DNA of 64,000 bases from Stomoxys calcitrans (lineage: Eukaryota > Arthropoda > Insecta > Diptera > Muscidae): assembly GCF_963082655.1 (NCBI RefSeq), contig NC_081553.1:155597441-155661440 (forward strand), given 5' to 3'. Each line of letters starts with the position of its first letter. Positions within the stretch are counted from its first letter, which is position 1. A program made the translations under genes and the position numbers. The notes under the pieces were generated by a model. It ran no database searches. It was not told where the DNA came from and saw only the letters and a program-made list of their open reading frames with translations. Below are positions 12,401-23,366 of the stretch, piece after piece.

Positions 12401-13565
12401 TGTATTAAACTGAGATAACTTATAACACTCAAATTTTGCATCTTAAAGTAGTGTGGACCTGAAAAATTTAAATCAAAATTTAAATCAAATTTTGCATCTT
12501 AAAAGTAGTTTGGACCTGGAAAGTGTAAATCATCAAATTGATACTGTGAGACGCAGCGGATCAATGGAACTTCTTAAAAATATACAAATAAAGTGATTGC
12601 TTAAAAAAAAGAAATTTTATATTTTTTTCAAGCACAGGTATTGTAATATGTATGTTATGATTTATTTGCAGTTATAATTAAAAATAAAAATCATTCCAAC
12701 AATTGTTTTCAAAAGAGCTATAACTTTCTGAAGCGATTGTTTGTCATATGCTCGAAATAACAATTTTTTTCTTGTGATTTAGAAAAATTGTCCCAAATAG
12801 AAAACCAGATTTTGCACAATATTCGCATATTTTAATTTTTTATAGTAAAAATTTCAAACATCGCATTAATTTCTAATTTCATATGAGTTATAATTATCAT
12901 CCACGATTGTTTATCATATGTACAGAATGAAAAAAAAAGTAATTTGGCAAAGTAACCGTTAAACTAACCAGAAGTTCACACAATTTCGCTATTTTTAACA
13001 AGAACATAAACTACAATCGAATAAAAATGTCTTTAGCGCTATACGGAGTTCAATTTTATTGAAATATAGTTCATTCTAACTGAATCCTGTGGACCACAGA
13101 TTTTCTATCGGGTTGGTGTCTGGACTTTGCGGTATTTTGAGATAATTTGTGTCGTAATTGTACTATGAATCGGCAACTACCTGAATTCTTATTGTTGACG
13201 TGGAGCTGTTATTAGTTCACAGCTGAAAAGTTGTGACGGGATTATTCGAAAAGTGCTAATACCGACAACTCAATTATGCATCGCCTGAAGAATATGCCAC
13301 ATATTCTAAAGATCCCACGACAATTATTTTTCACCATCTTTTACCAATTATCACTATTATATTAGCATAGATCAACGATTTATCTGTATTGTTTTAGCGC
13401 TTTACATTAGTCAGCTTTATATAAAAAATGTGAATAATGTGGAGCGAAAAATGGTAAATGGATACCTATTATGGTTTTTGTTGCACAATATTATGTTTGG
13501 GCCTAAAATGGGCAAATGGATATCGGTTTATACAAAATAATATGTTAATAGAAAGGAATTTCAAT
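9231..13565. repeat. Direct tandem array: three copies of a 1.8-2.0 kb unit
   Basis: The sequence from CCACAGATTTTCTATCGGG recurs at 9231, 11263 and 13094, giving units of 2032 and 1831 bp and a partial third copy of about 472 bp cut at 13565. Copies are nearly identical by eye. Two deletions explain the length difference: about 45 bp near 9812-9856 and about 158 bp near 10201-10358 of the first unit. Each unit starts with the Tc1 QSPDTNPIENLW relic on the minus strand. The 70-codon frame at 9528-9740 and its copy at 11560-11772 match no family I know and are probably passengers. No other gene is seen in this stretch. Confidence 0.85.
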
Positions 13566-14785
13566 CACTTTTTTTGAGTGTATGAAAAAAATCTTTCGCC
13601 TGCAAGTGGTAAGGTCTTTCTGCTTTCGGAATGAAAATAACCTTCGTGTCCTTGCATCCCACAGGTATATATGACATGCTAATACAAGCATAGTATATCT
13701 CCCTAAGCCAAGGAACCAGTCTATCAGACACGGCTTGTAATTCAACCGGTGATGCATCATCAGGGCCTGGCGATTTAATGGAGTCGAAACTTCTTATCGC
13801 CCAAAGGATTTTCGGCTCAGACACAATTTCCCTAATGGCCTCCGACGAATGCATATCAGTGACAACCTCTTCTGACGGCACGTTGTCCGTTGGAAAATTT
13901 CCCGGGAAATGTGTATTAACGAGTAGTTATAGTGTTTCCTCACAATACATTGTCCATACATTCTCTGACTTCTGGATATACCCCACCGTAATAGGTATCG
14001 AGGACAGAATCTTCCTTAGCCTAGGGCCTCAGATGTATCCTCCACGGAGCTGCAGAATTCTACCCTGGATTTTTTCTGAGCCTTTCTCAGTTCTCCCTTA
14101 TATTTTCTCAGCTCAGCCTTATAGATGTCCTAATCGTGTGGTGCTCTTTGGGTTTTTGCTTTGTTGAAGAGTTTTCTGCAGTCCTTCCTTAGACCAACCA
14201 GCTCTTGGGTCCACCATGGCGGTCGCTTTTTGCCCCTTGGGTTCGCACTAGGACATGCTGACACAGGCGAGTCATTCAGTGCCTTCGTGATCCGCTTCAC
14301 CACTATGTCTATATTCTCCGTAGTTACCACTTCCTTTTCTGGTCTAGAAGGGATAGACGTGCAGAATTTGTGTCGAAATTTATCCCAATCCGCCTTTCTT
14401 TTGTTTAGCCGAGGGACCACTACTTCAGAATTTTCTCCAAGGCTGAAACTTATATAACGATGATGTGGTTATCCAACACTGTCCAGTCGCATATTCTTGC
14501 GCTTATAGTTTCCGATACAAAGGTAATATCTAGTACCTCGTGTCTGTTCCAGGTAATAAAGTTTGGTTTATCCCATTTATTTCAAATCGTCAGATTGCAA
14601 CTTGTAATATATTCGATAAGCAGCTCATCCCTTTCGTTGACATCGGAACTTCCCCATGTCTGGTAATGTGCATTAGCATAACGTCCTACAATGAGGCTCT
14701 TCTTCTCTATAGGGGCGGCTTAATAAAAGGTTTAAACGCTCAGGCTCAACGTCTGACTTTTTGATGTATTCTTTAGCAAGATGTG
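13566..14785 (-). mobile_element. LOA/R1-type non-LTR fragment (endonuclease, linker, start of RT)
   Basis: On the minus strand, 14785-14460 encodes endonuclease pieces (ANAHYQTWGSSDVNERDELL, then VLDITFVSETISARICDW). A linker follows with KKRPPWWTQELVGLRKDCRK (about 14250-14190), then the RT finger region with IKSPGPDDASPVELQAVSD (about 13790-13730) and VIFIPKAERP. The RT ends abruptly after LQAKDF, near 13595, where relatives continue with the YRPISL-type block. The palm with the catalytic aspartates is missing. The breakpoint abuts the third unit of the 2 kb array. Stops split the endonuclease. Confidence 0.8.
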
Positions 14786-14998
14786 AATATAATAAAGAAA
14801 ACAAGTTGGCATATGGTAGTTATTTTAATAAAATTTGGAATCAAATCCTAAATCCTTTTACATCATTTGCGAATTCAAAGCGCTGTTGTAATAGTGTTCC
14901 GAACTTTCTTAGATTTAAAGCTTGAGTAGCTGATAACGATTCCGGTATTGCCGACAACTTTGCAGACTTTTTGAGAACAACTTACTCACATAACTATT

Positions 14999-15500
14999 AT
15001 GATTTATCTGGAACATATCCATACGCAATCGACAATTCAATTTAAAGACGTGTCTGGGATTGGCGAAAACATAGTACTTGAAAATTTAAGGTTACTGAAG
15101 ATAACTTTTAATACAGATCCAGATGGAATTCCATCGAACATTTTAAAGCATTGCGCTCTCGAACTTTCATATCGCCTTTGTACACTTTTCAACAGTTCAT
15201 TAAATCATGGATATCTGCCGGAATTGTGGACGCAATCTTATATAAGACCGTTATTTAAAGTTGGAAATCGCAATGAGGCTTCTAATTACAGGGGCATTTC
15301 AATTTGGAATGCTATTCATAAGCTATTACAGAAAATTTTGACTGACACTTTTTCGCATCAAGTCTCTTCTATATTGTCTGCCTACCAACATGGGTTCCGG
15401 AAATCGAAATCGACGATAACAAATATTTTAGAATTTTTTTATTCGGTCAACGATGGTTTTATGGAACGCTACCAAACGGATACCATCTATACCGATTTTA
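14999..15500 (+). pseudogene. Reverse transcriptase fingers and palm start
   Basis: This is the longest open piece of the element, from MIYLEHIHTQ to the motif A beginning IYTDF. It contains DGIPSNILKHC, YRGISIWNAIHKLLQKI and QHGFRKSKSTITN, which are typical of RTs of the Jockey/CR1 group. The frame runs 20 bases further into the inserted MITE and stops there, so its apparent end at 15520 is an insertion artefact. The first methionine is arbitrary because the true start lies upstream. Confidence 0.8.
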
Positions 15501-15737
15501 TTGGGTTGCCCCAAAAGTAATTGCGGATTTTTCATATAGTCGGCGTTGACAAATTTTTTCACAGCTTGTGACTCTGTAATTGCATTCTTTCTTCTGTGAG
15601 TTATCAGCTGTTACTTTTAGCATGCTTTAGAAAAAAAGTGTAAAAAAAGTATATTTGATTAAAGTTCATTCAAAGTTTTATTAAAAATGCATTTACTTTC
15701 TTTTAAAAAATCCGCAATTACTTTTTGGGCAACCCAA
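15501..15737. mobile_element. 237 bp mariner-like MITE
   Basis: The ends are inverted repeats of about 30 bp (TTGGGTTGCC...AAAGTAATTGCGGA) flanked by TA on both sides (15499-15500 and 15738-15739). The ends resemble those of mariner elements of the mellifera/cecropia group (recalled, not searched). No transposase is encoded. A second copy of the same length lies at 56311-56547. The insertion is inside the RT motif A codons of the host element. Confidence 0.85.
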
Positions 15738-16005
15738 TAGTAAAGCATTTGATAAAGTTTACCACAACCTTCTGTTAAGGAAAATAGACCTTATTGGTTT
15801 CAGTCCCTCTTTACTAAAGTAGATCAGATCATATCCGACTGGACGTACTCAAAGAATTAAATTTGGTACTGCAGTTTCCAAATCGATTGATGACTCTTCA
15901 GGTGTTTCACAAGGTAGTCATCTTGGTCTTGTGCTGTTTTGTTTGTTCTTTAAAGCACTCGAATATTTTGATGTATGCTGGTGATGTAAGGATCTTCAGA
16001 TCCCT

Positions 16006-16430
16006 TTATTTAAGCCTTATATTGCTGTGGTCGGTAAATATATCAGGTATGGGAGTATTTTTAGGGGTGAGGTGAACGCCCATATATCAGATTCGTGCTC
16101 TATTTGTTTTATATTTTCATTTGGCGGGTTTTGGAGGTGGCGCGGCCGCCTAGATATCCCACCCTAAATAAGGATACCAAATGCCTGTTTTTGAGTTATT
16201 ATAAACGAACTAAATTTCTTTTAAATTTCCCCATCCATCTCCGAGACCTGGTGTTTTTAAAAAAAGTGTAAGGATTAATGTCCGCCTACTAAAGTTCGAA
16301 TATTAAATGTACTTCATTCTCTTGGTTTTGGTGGTGGATTGGTGTAGCCAAACCCTTTGCCCCGAAAGTGGGTATCAGATTCATACCCTTCTCCGAAAAC
16401 CACATTTGAGCTATTGTACAAATTGCTATA
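16006..16430 (-). repeat. Family 2 repeat, reverse fragment
   Basis: On the plus strand it reads taagccttatattgctgtggtcggtaaatat, the reverse of the Family 2 core phrase. About three degenerate monomers are present. It directly abuts the truncated RT element on the left and a LOA fragment on the right. Confidence 0.5.
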
Positions 16431-16439
16431 GTCGGTAGT

Positions 16440-16858
16440 TGGGTTCTAAATACAAAACAGTAACCTCAGAAAAGAAAATTTAAGTCAGGAATTCCGTGCT
16501 ACTTACAAAATTCCTAATTGTTTTCCATACCAAGCCCCTTAATTGGTTTATGTCTGGTATTGAGTCCTCACCCAAGTGCCGGTGTCTGTTAGCAGCGAAA
16601 TCCGGGCAATGACATAGGAATTGCTCCAACGTTTCATCACCTGCCCCACATGCCCTACACATGCTATCACTTGCCGCACCGATTTTGCATAAGTGAGCTC
16701 GTAGTCTTATGTGTCCTGCGTCGACCCGAAAGGCATCGGGTTAACCAAATTTATTGACGGCAGTCCTCCGGCCTTCACCGCCAAATCGTCTGCAAATTAA
16801 TTCCCCCTTACTCCGCTAGGGCCCGGCACCCAAACGAAGCGGATCGTGATGGTTGACA
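16440..16858 (-). mobile_element. LOA/I-like element, 3'-terminal fragment (RNase H end and zinc knuckle)
   Basis: On the minus strand an end of an RNase H domain (ADDLAVKAGG, about 16790-16760) is followed by LCKIGAASDSMCRACGAGDE and LEQFLCHCP. Together these give the C-x2-C...H-x4-C pattern of the C-terminal knuckle of this element group. The open piece 16480-16662 ends in NFVSSTEFLT. The same tail appears at 22300, 36200, 42100 and 45590. Confidence 0.8.
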
Positions 16859-16869
16859 AAATGTTCTAT

Positions 16870-19462
16870 TCGTACATATTGGTGTCAAAAAGTGCTAAAT
16901 AGTACGAAATAGTTTATCTTCACCTACAGCTAGCGGGAACAGCTAGAATTAAACAACTTGATACGAATTATCAGTCTTGACAAAAATACAATATGTGGTA
17001 ACAAATCGTACCAGAAGTGGAAGAAAACTTACTAATTGTGGTGTAATTGGTACGTTGAAATCATATATTGGGCGACTAGAAGACTATTTTGAATATCGTA
17101 CATTAAGGTACCCAAACGTTCAAAATAGAAGATTTTTTGAAATACGATCAATTAATTTCTAAATCGTAGAAAATGGTACTCTTTTGCACAGTGGATTAAA
17201 GCTCTAAAATCTGAGATGCAGTTACACCTTGACAGTATATTGTGGGCGACTAGAAGATTTTTTTTTCAATATTTACATTTAGGTACTAAAACGAACAAAA
17301 TTGCAGTTTCCTTATGTATTGAGCTGGTGCTCTGAAACTCGGAATAAAGTTACACTTTGGCAGTATGTGTTGAGTGACTAGAAGATATTTGTGATATTCG
17401 TATATTTATGTACTAAAACGAACAACTCAAAGGAGCTAGACTCTGTAGACTTAAATGAAGAAACAAATAAACAAACAAACATTATAATTGTTATTTTCAT
17501 TGATGTATTTATTTACAACTACCATCCCGGCGGTCCGCTTCGTCAAGGTATAGCTATATCCCAATTTTGAGAGCTTAAGACCACTCTGTAAAGAAAGTAC
17601 CATTTTATATGTTTTAGTACCTAAAGGCACGAATTAAAAACAAATCTTTTAGCCGCCCTATATTTAATGTCAAGGTGAACCCGATTCCAAATGTTGAGTG
17701 CTCTAGCTTAATTTGTAGAGTAAATACCATTTTGTAAGTCTTAGTACCTAAATGTACGATTTAAAAAAAAAATCTTCTGATCGCCCAAAACTTGTCCTCA
17801 AGATTTAGATGTATCTCAATTTTGAGAGCATTATCTTACTCCGTAAAGAATGTGCCATTTCGTACGTTTGAGAATTTAAATGCACGAATAAAAAAATATC
17901 TTCTAGATGCGCAGCATATACTTTCAAGGTACAAATTGCACCAAAATTGGTACGTTTTCTTCCACATATTGTATTTTGGTCAAGACTGCGATAATGTTTG
18001 TCAAATTGCTTAATCCTAGCTGATCTCATTCTCTGTAGGTAGAGATGATCTCGTGTGTATTACTTTACACTTTCTGCTACAGCAATGTATGATTTTTTCC
18101 CTCGTTGTACCTACATGCCAAATTTCAGACCCCTAGGTCCATCTGTAAAGAAATAAGCAAATGGTACCAATTTTGGTACCAAAATGTTCGAATTTAAATA
18201 CATAGATCATTTAGTCACCCTTTACATTTTTCCTCGTTGTTTCTTCATGCCAAATTTCAGACATGTAGCTACATCTATAAAGAAAGTACCAAATGGTACC
18301 AATTTTGGTAACAAAATTTAAAAATTTGAAAAGATTAATTTGTCACCCATATTCGTCCTGGCTGTACCTACATGTCTAATTTAAAATCTGTAGCTCCATC
18401 TGTAAAGAAAATACCAAATGGTACCAATTTTGGTACCAAAATATTCGAATTTTAAATAGATCATTTTGTCACCCATTTTATTTCTCCTCGTTGTATCTAT
18501 ATGCCAAATTTCAGGCATGTAGCTCAATCTGTAAAGAAAATACCAAATGGTACCAACTTTAGTACCAAAATATTCGAATTTTAAACAGATCATTTAGTCA
18601 TCCATCTTAATTTTCCTCGTTGTATCTATATGTCATATTTCAGACCTGTAGCTACATCTATAAAGAAAGTACCAAATGGTACCAAAATTTACCAATTTTG
18701 AAGAGATCATTTTGTCACCCTTCGTATTTTTCCTAGTTGTACCTACATGCCAAATTTCAGATCTCTAGCTCCATCTATAAAGAAAATACCAAATGGTTCC
18801 AATTTTGGTACCAACATATTCGAATTTTAAATACTTCATATAGTAATCCATCATATTAACGAATTTTGAACAGATCATTTAGTCAAATATTATATATTTC
18901 TTAGTTCTACCTACATGCACAATTTCAGACCTCTAGCTCCATCTGTAATGGAAGTACCAAATGGTACCAATATCCGCCCTGTACAAAGCTCACCAATTTC
19001 GCACATTTTTGGTATTTTTGTTAGTACCTAAATGTAGAAATTTTCAAAAACTCTTCTTGTCATCAAATTAAGTTTGCAATGGTGAACCTTAAATCCAAAA
19101 TTCAGAGCTCTAGCTCAATTTACAAAGAAAGTACCAAATAGTACCAATTGCGGCACTAAAAGTACTATTTCTCCCACTTCCAGAACAATCTTGGAAAATT
19201 TTTGCCACCAAATCTTATTTTTTCGAGACGCTGTTAAAGTTGAGCCCAAATCATAAATCTAAACCTATGCGTTCGTTCTGGGTAGAAACACACAATTTCG
19301 TACTTTTTTGTTTTTTTTGACCTAAACGTAGGAATATCTCCAAATCTCGTCTTATTCCGTGTCTATGATCCAATACCAACATTGATGCAAGATTTCATGA
19401 TTCTACCTTTAGCCGTTTGGGCTGGGAGACGATCAGTCAGTCAGTCACGCTATACTTTTATA
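16870..19462 (+). repeat. Family 3 repeat, long tandem core
   Basis: Degenerate monomers carry ccatctgtaaagaaagtaccaaatggtacc, each with short palindromes around GGTACC. The atctgtaaag anchor recurs at 18141, 18273, 18398, 18527 and 18656, a period of about 128 bp. The end has a unique segment (ggctgggagacgatcagtcagtcagtcacgc, about 19419-19450) followed by CTTTTATATA, into which a Tc1/mariner derivative is inserted. Open frames on both strands in 16977-18593 are shadows. The class of the repeat is unknown to me. Confidence 0.7.
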
Positions 19463-19464
19463 TA

Positions 19465-20071
19465 AAGGGTGATTTTTTTGAGGTTAGGATTTCCATGCAT
19501 TAGTATTTGACAGATCACGTGGGATTTCAGACATGGTGTCAAAGAGAAAGATGCTCAGTATGCTTTGACATTTCATCATGAATAGACTTACTAACGAGCA
19601 ACGCTTGCAAATCATTTTCAGTGAATGGGCCCTAGAAAAGTTGGCAGAAAATCCGCTTTTTTATCGACAAATTTTGTTCAGCGATGAGGCTCATTTCTGG
19701 TTGAATGGCTACGTAAATAAGCAAAATTGCCGCATTTGGAGTGAAGAGCAACCAGAAGCCGTTCAAGAACTGCCCATGCATCCCGAAAAATGCACTGTTT
19801 GGTGTGGTTTGTACGCTGGTGGAATCATTGGACCGTATTTTTTCAAAGATGCTGTTGGACGCAACGTTACGGTGAATGAACACATTTCGAACCGAACACT
19901 GATTTTGGTAATAAAATTCAATGATTTGCAAGCGTTGCTCGTTAGTAAGTCTATTCATGATGAAATGTCAAAGCATACTGAGCATCTTTCTCTTTGACAC
20001 CATGTCTGAAATCCCACGTGATCTGTCAAATACTAATGCATGAAAATCCTAACCTCAAAAAAATCACCCTT
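19465..20071. mobile_element. 607 bp palindromic Tc1/mariner derivative
   Basis: The ends are inverted copies beginning AAGGGTGATTTTTTTGAGGT and flanked by TA (19463-19464 and 20072-20073). The inverted arms are about 150 bp and both encode the same transposase N-terminus, MNRLTNEQRLQII: on the plus strand at 19578 and on the minus strand from 19958. The middle holds an internal transposase segment on the plus strand. The copy therefore has two 5' ends and no true 3' end. It is non-autonomous, and its own ends may still be recognisable to a transposase. Confidence 0.85.
19578..19997 (+). pseudogene. Tc1/mariner-superfamily transposase, internally deleted
   Basis: The 139-residue frame joins 13 N-terminal residues directly to an internal block containing EKLAENPLFYRQILFSDEAH and LNGYVNKQNCRIWSEEQPE. 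It then runs to CTVWCGLYAGGIIGPYFF and FKDAVGRNVTVNEH. FSDE carries the first catalytic aspartate of the DDE/D triad. The second and third acidic residues and the N-terminal DNA-binding helices are deleted. After VNEH the frame enters the inverted arm and has no meaning. Full relatives are usually around 350 residues. Confidence 0.8.
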
Positions 20072-20127
20072 TATTTTGACAATGACATAGTAAATAAACA
20101 TGATCTGCGTACTAAATGAAAATAATC

Positions 20128-22543
20128 TGCCTTTCGACTCTCCGACACCGCCACCTACGTCGGAGCTGCAACGGCTGGTGAGGAAAGCAAAACAGACAGG
20201 AAACGAGGTACTAATAGGGTGTGTGCGAACTCTCACCACATTTAGTGGGGTAGCACCAACACTAATAAGCGGGGCCAAGCCCTGGCAGAGTTCTTGAATA
20301 CTAACGACCTAATTACACTTAATATTGGTAACACCGCTACCTTTGTTATTAGGATTAGGGAGGAGGTATTAGATGTGACGATATGTTCCGAAAATCTGAT
20401 CGATGAGGTTCAGGATTGGAGGGTCTCCATGGAACACTCTTTCTCTGACCATCGCTACATTAGGTTTAGAATAGCACGGCCAGCGCCGAATCCGATAAGC
20501 TTCCGGAATAAGTTGATAAGTTGAAGAAGACTTGGGCAAGATAATTTAGATTGTCCAAGCATAGAAGAGATTGACGAAAATGTTAACGGGATTACGATTG
20601 CAATAGTGGGGTCCTTCGAAGATAGTTGTTCTCTTTGGAAAAGGAAATCAGCCCAAGAAAAAACCCTGGATGACCGGGGAGATTCGCAATATTGGGAAAG
20701 AGGTCCGCAGATTTTTAATAGAGCACGTCGTAAAAAAAGCGGAAGTTTATTGGGATGTGTGTTACACACGGCTCAAGGAATACGATAAGATTACCAGAGC
20801 GGAAAAACGTGCCTCCTGGAATCTTTTCTGCGAACAGGTCGATAGTGTTAATGACGCCGCCAAGATAAAAAAATTTCTCTCAAGAAGCCATGTCCAAACT
20901 GAAACTTTAGTAGACGATATGGGAGTGAGAGCAGAGACAACGGAGGACATGTTGAGGCTTTTCATGAGAACCCATTTTCCACACGATACGACGGGTCCCA
21001 CGGAGACACCGGAATCTTGGAATAATGACGTTGATCGAAGGTTTAAAATAACGGAATTTATGGTGAAGGAATCCTTGAGGAGCTTCAAACCATTTAAGTC
21101 ACCCGGACCTGATGGAATATTTCCGGGGTTACTACAGAAAGAGGCAGGCAATCTGGCGCCTCGTCTGGCCAAACTTTTCACAGCGAGCCTAGGACTTTCA
21201 TATACTCCGAAAGCCTGGCAGGGGGCAAGGGTGTTGTTTATACCTAAGCCCGGCAAGGCAAGTTATGCGACACCAAAGGCCTACAGACCCATAAGCCTTA
21301 TGTCCTTTCTATTCAAAACCATGGAACATATTGTAGACACCATGACAAAGAGTATGACATCCAGCGAACTGCTCAAATACAAACAGCATGTCTATGTCAA
21401 GGGAAGGTCGGTGGAGACTGCCCTGCACGAGGTTGTGCATAAAATAGAAGAATTCTTTGATGTCAAATCGTACACACTGGCGGTATGCATTGACATCGAG
21501 GGTGCTTTTAAAAATGTGCGGAGCGACACACTGATCCAATCCGAAGACCAGTACCGGGTGGACCCCGTCCTTAGAGACTGGATAAACCATATGCTAAGGA
21601 ACAGGTGGATAAATAGTGTGTCCAATATCATAAATATAAGGGAGAAAGTGGCACAGGGCACGCCACGGGGGGGCATTTTATCGCCACTCCTATGGGTGAC
21701 CACCATAAATGACCTATTACGGATGCTGACTGAGGAGGAATTTGAACCCGTCTGCTACGCAGACGATATTAAAATACTTCTAAGAGGTAAGGATCCAAAC
21801 GAGTAATGCAGAAGAGGTCACAATGTTAACCCAGAGAAGACTGAAATATGCCTGTTCACAAGGAAGACGAAGGTGGGCCAATTTAACGCACCACGTTTCC
21901 TCAATTAGACGATTTCGATATTTGACAAGCTCAAATACTTAGGTGTGATCTTGGACAGGAAACTGGATTGGAAGTGTCACATTCAGGAGCGTACTGAGAA
22001 GGCTCACGAAATGGTGCCTTAATCCTAGGATAGTCCACTGGCTCTACAGGAGCGTGATTACACCAATACAACATAAGGACCTTTTGTGAGGACAGAGTAG
22101 GCCTGGGGGTTTACATTGAAAACCCAGGGACTAAGATCTGTTTTAGACTGCCTGACCATAATACGGTCCTGCAGGCGGAGATCCGGGCGATCACAGAATG
22201 CGTGAAGTAGTGTGGTGCTTACGCGAAGTCGTAAAGTGTGAACATCTTTACTGACAGTAAAATTGCCATAAGGACTACGAGCTCACTTATGTAAAATCGG
22301 TGCTGCAAGTGATAGCATGTGTAAGGCATGCGGGGAAGGTGATGAGATGTTGGAACATTTCCTTTGTCATTGCCCGGCTTTCACGTCCAACAGATTCCGG
22401 CACTAAGTGGAGACACAATATCAGACATGAACCAACTTAGGGGACTGGCATTGAAAACAATTAAGGGTTTTGTAAGTAGCACGGAATTCCTTAAGTGTAT
22501 GTCCAAAGTGTCATGGGGCGGATTAATATCTGCACCCTCTTTT
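20128..22543 (+). mobile_element. LOA/I-like non-LTR retrotransposon, copy 1
   Basis: On the plus strand the order is endonuclease (20128-20520, starting LPFDSPTPPPTSELQRL and later SFSDHRYIRF), linker and RT (20670-21806), RT thumb (21815-22015, KYLGVILDRKLDWKCH), a deletion, RNase H pieces (AEIRAITECVK near 22177-22210 and FTDSKIAIR near 22248-22275), and the zinc-knuckle tail (MCKACGEGDE...LCHCPAF near 22320-22385). The 5' end, including ORF1, is absent. The 3' end stops at 22543, just before the CAACCTAACC terminus seen in other copies, and meets the inverted copy 2. RNase H plus an AP-endonuclease supports LOA/I affinity. Confidence 0.85.
20670..21806 (+). CDS. Reverse transcriptase domain of LOA/I-like element, 378 codons open
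   Basis: This is the longest convincing coding frame in the window. It covers the linker and almost the whole RT: SPGPDGIFPGLLQ (about residue 142), LFIPKPGK, AYRPISLMSFLFKTME, motif A AVCIDIEGAF with its aspartate, motif B GTPRGGILSPLLW, and motif C CYADDIKILL with both catalytic aspartates. It stops at TAA after KDPNE, where relatives run on into the thumb. The start is arbitrary because the real polypeptide begins in the endonuclease upstream, which lies in shifted frames. The catalytic residues look intact, but the element as a whole is broken. The product would perform target-primed reverse transcription. Confidence 0.75.
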   Translation: MTGEIRNIGKEVRRFLIEHVVKKAEVYWDVCYTRLKEYDKITRAEKRASWNLFCEQVDSVNDAAKIKKFLSRSHVQTETLVDDMGVRAETTEDMLRLFMRTHFPHDTTGPTETPESWNNDVDRRFKITEFMVKESLRSFKPFKSPGPDGIFPGLLQKEAGNLAPRLAKLFTASLGLSYTPKAWQGARVLFIPKPGKASYATPKAYRPISLMSFLFKTMEHIVDTMTKSMTSSELLKYKQHVYVKGRSVETALHEVVHKIEEFFDVKSYTLAVCIDIEGAFKNVRSDTLIQSEDQYRVDPVLRDWINHMLRNRWINSVSNIINIREKVAQGTPRGGILSPLLWVTTINDLLRMLTEEEFEPVCYADDIKILLRGKDPNE

Positions 22544-23366
22544 CTTCGACGACTTCGCGTAAGCACCACACCACTTCACGCATTCCGTGATCGCCGGATC
22601 TTCGCCTGCAGGACCGTATTATGGTCAAAAGTCAGTCAAATGCCTGGGTTTTCAATGTAAACCCCTAGGCCCCCTCCGGCCTCTAGATTGATCCATCCGT
22701 GTAACATGATCTTCCAAATGGCAATGCTAGGGTTCCGTCAATCAAAGACTGTGCCGATGGCAGCAGTGCGTCACACTCGACTTCAAGGTTCATCTCAGGT
22801 ATCCGATCGGAATCTTCTCCACTTCCTTCCAGGTTCCTATCGTCGCCTCGGTTATACCGCGATGGTATGAGCTGCTCCCATCCTCAATCCATTCTCCCAT
22901 CGCATTAAGTCTCATAGCCGTAGTGGCTGCCTCACACTTAATCTGAATGTCAATGGGTCGGATATCTAGAATAGTCTCCAGTGCCCTAGTTGGCGTGGCC
23001 CTCATCGCTCAGCCTATTGCAAGACAACATGTTTTCTGAACCTGCTATAATTAAGTATTGGTCTAACCACGCTCCTGTAGAGCCAGTGGACTACCCTAGG
23101 ATTCAGGCCCCATTTCGAGCCTACGGCCCGTCTACATTGTGCCCAACATATGTGAGCCTTCTCAGTACGCTCCTGAATATGACACTTCCAATTCAGTTTC
23201 CTGTCCAAGATCACACCTAAGTATTTGAGCTTGTCTGATATCGAAATCGTCCTATTGAGGAAACGTGGCGCATTAAATTGGCCCACCTTCGGACCGGGTC
23301 CATCCGGTACTGGTCTAAGGATTGGATCAGTGTGTCGGTCCGCACATTGTTAAAGGCCCCTCGATG

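Larger units (their letters stand above)
14880..16005 (+). mobile_element. Jockey/CR1-like non-LTR element fragment, interrupted by a MITE
   Basis: The plus strand encodes an RT from the finger region (DPDGIPSNILKHCALEL, about 15118-15168) through YRGIS, QHGFRKSKSTITNILEF and the start of motif A (TDF). A 237 bp MITE interrupts here; after it the reading continues with SKAFDKVYHN. Then come GVSQGSHLG (about 15900) and the catalytic box, which reads MYAGDVRIF near 15972, so the canonical YADD is changed to YAGD. The element ends at about 16005 against Family 2. No endonuclease is visible upstream. It is non-functional. Confidence 0.85.
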
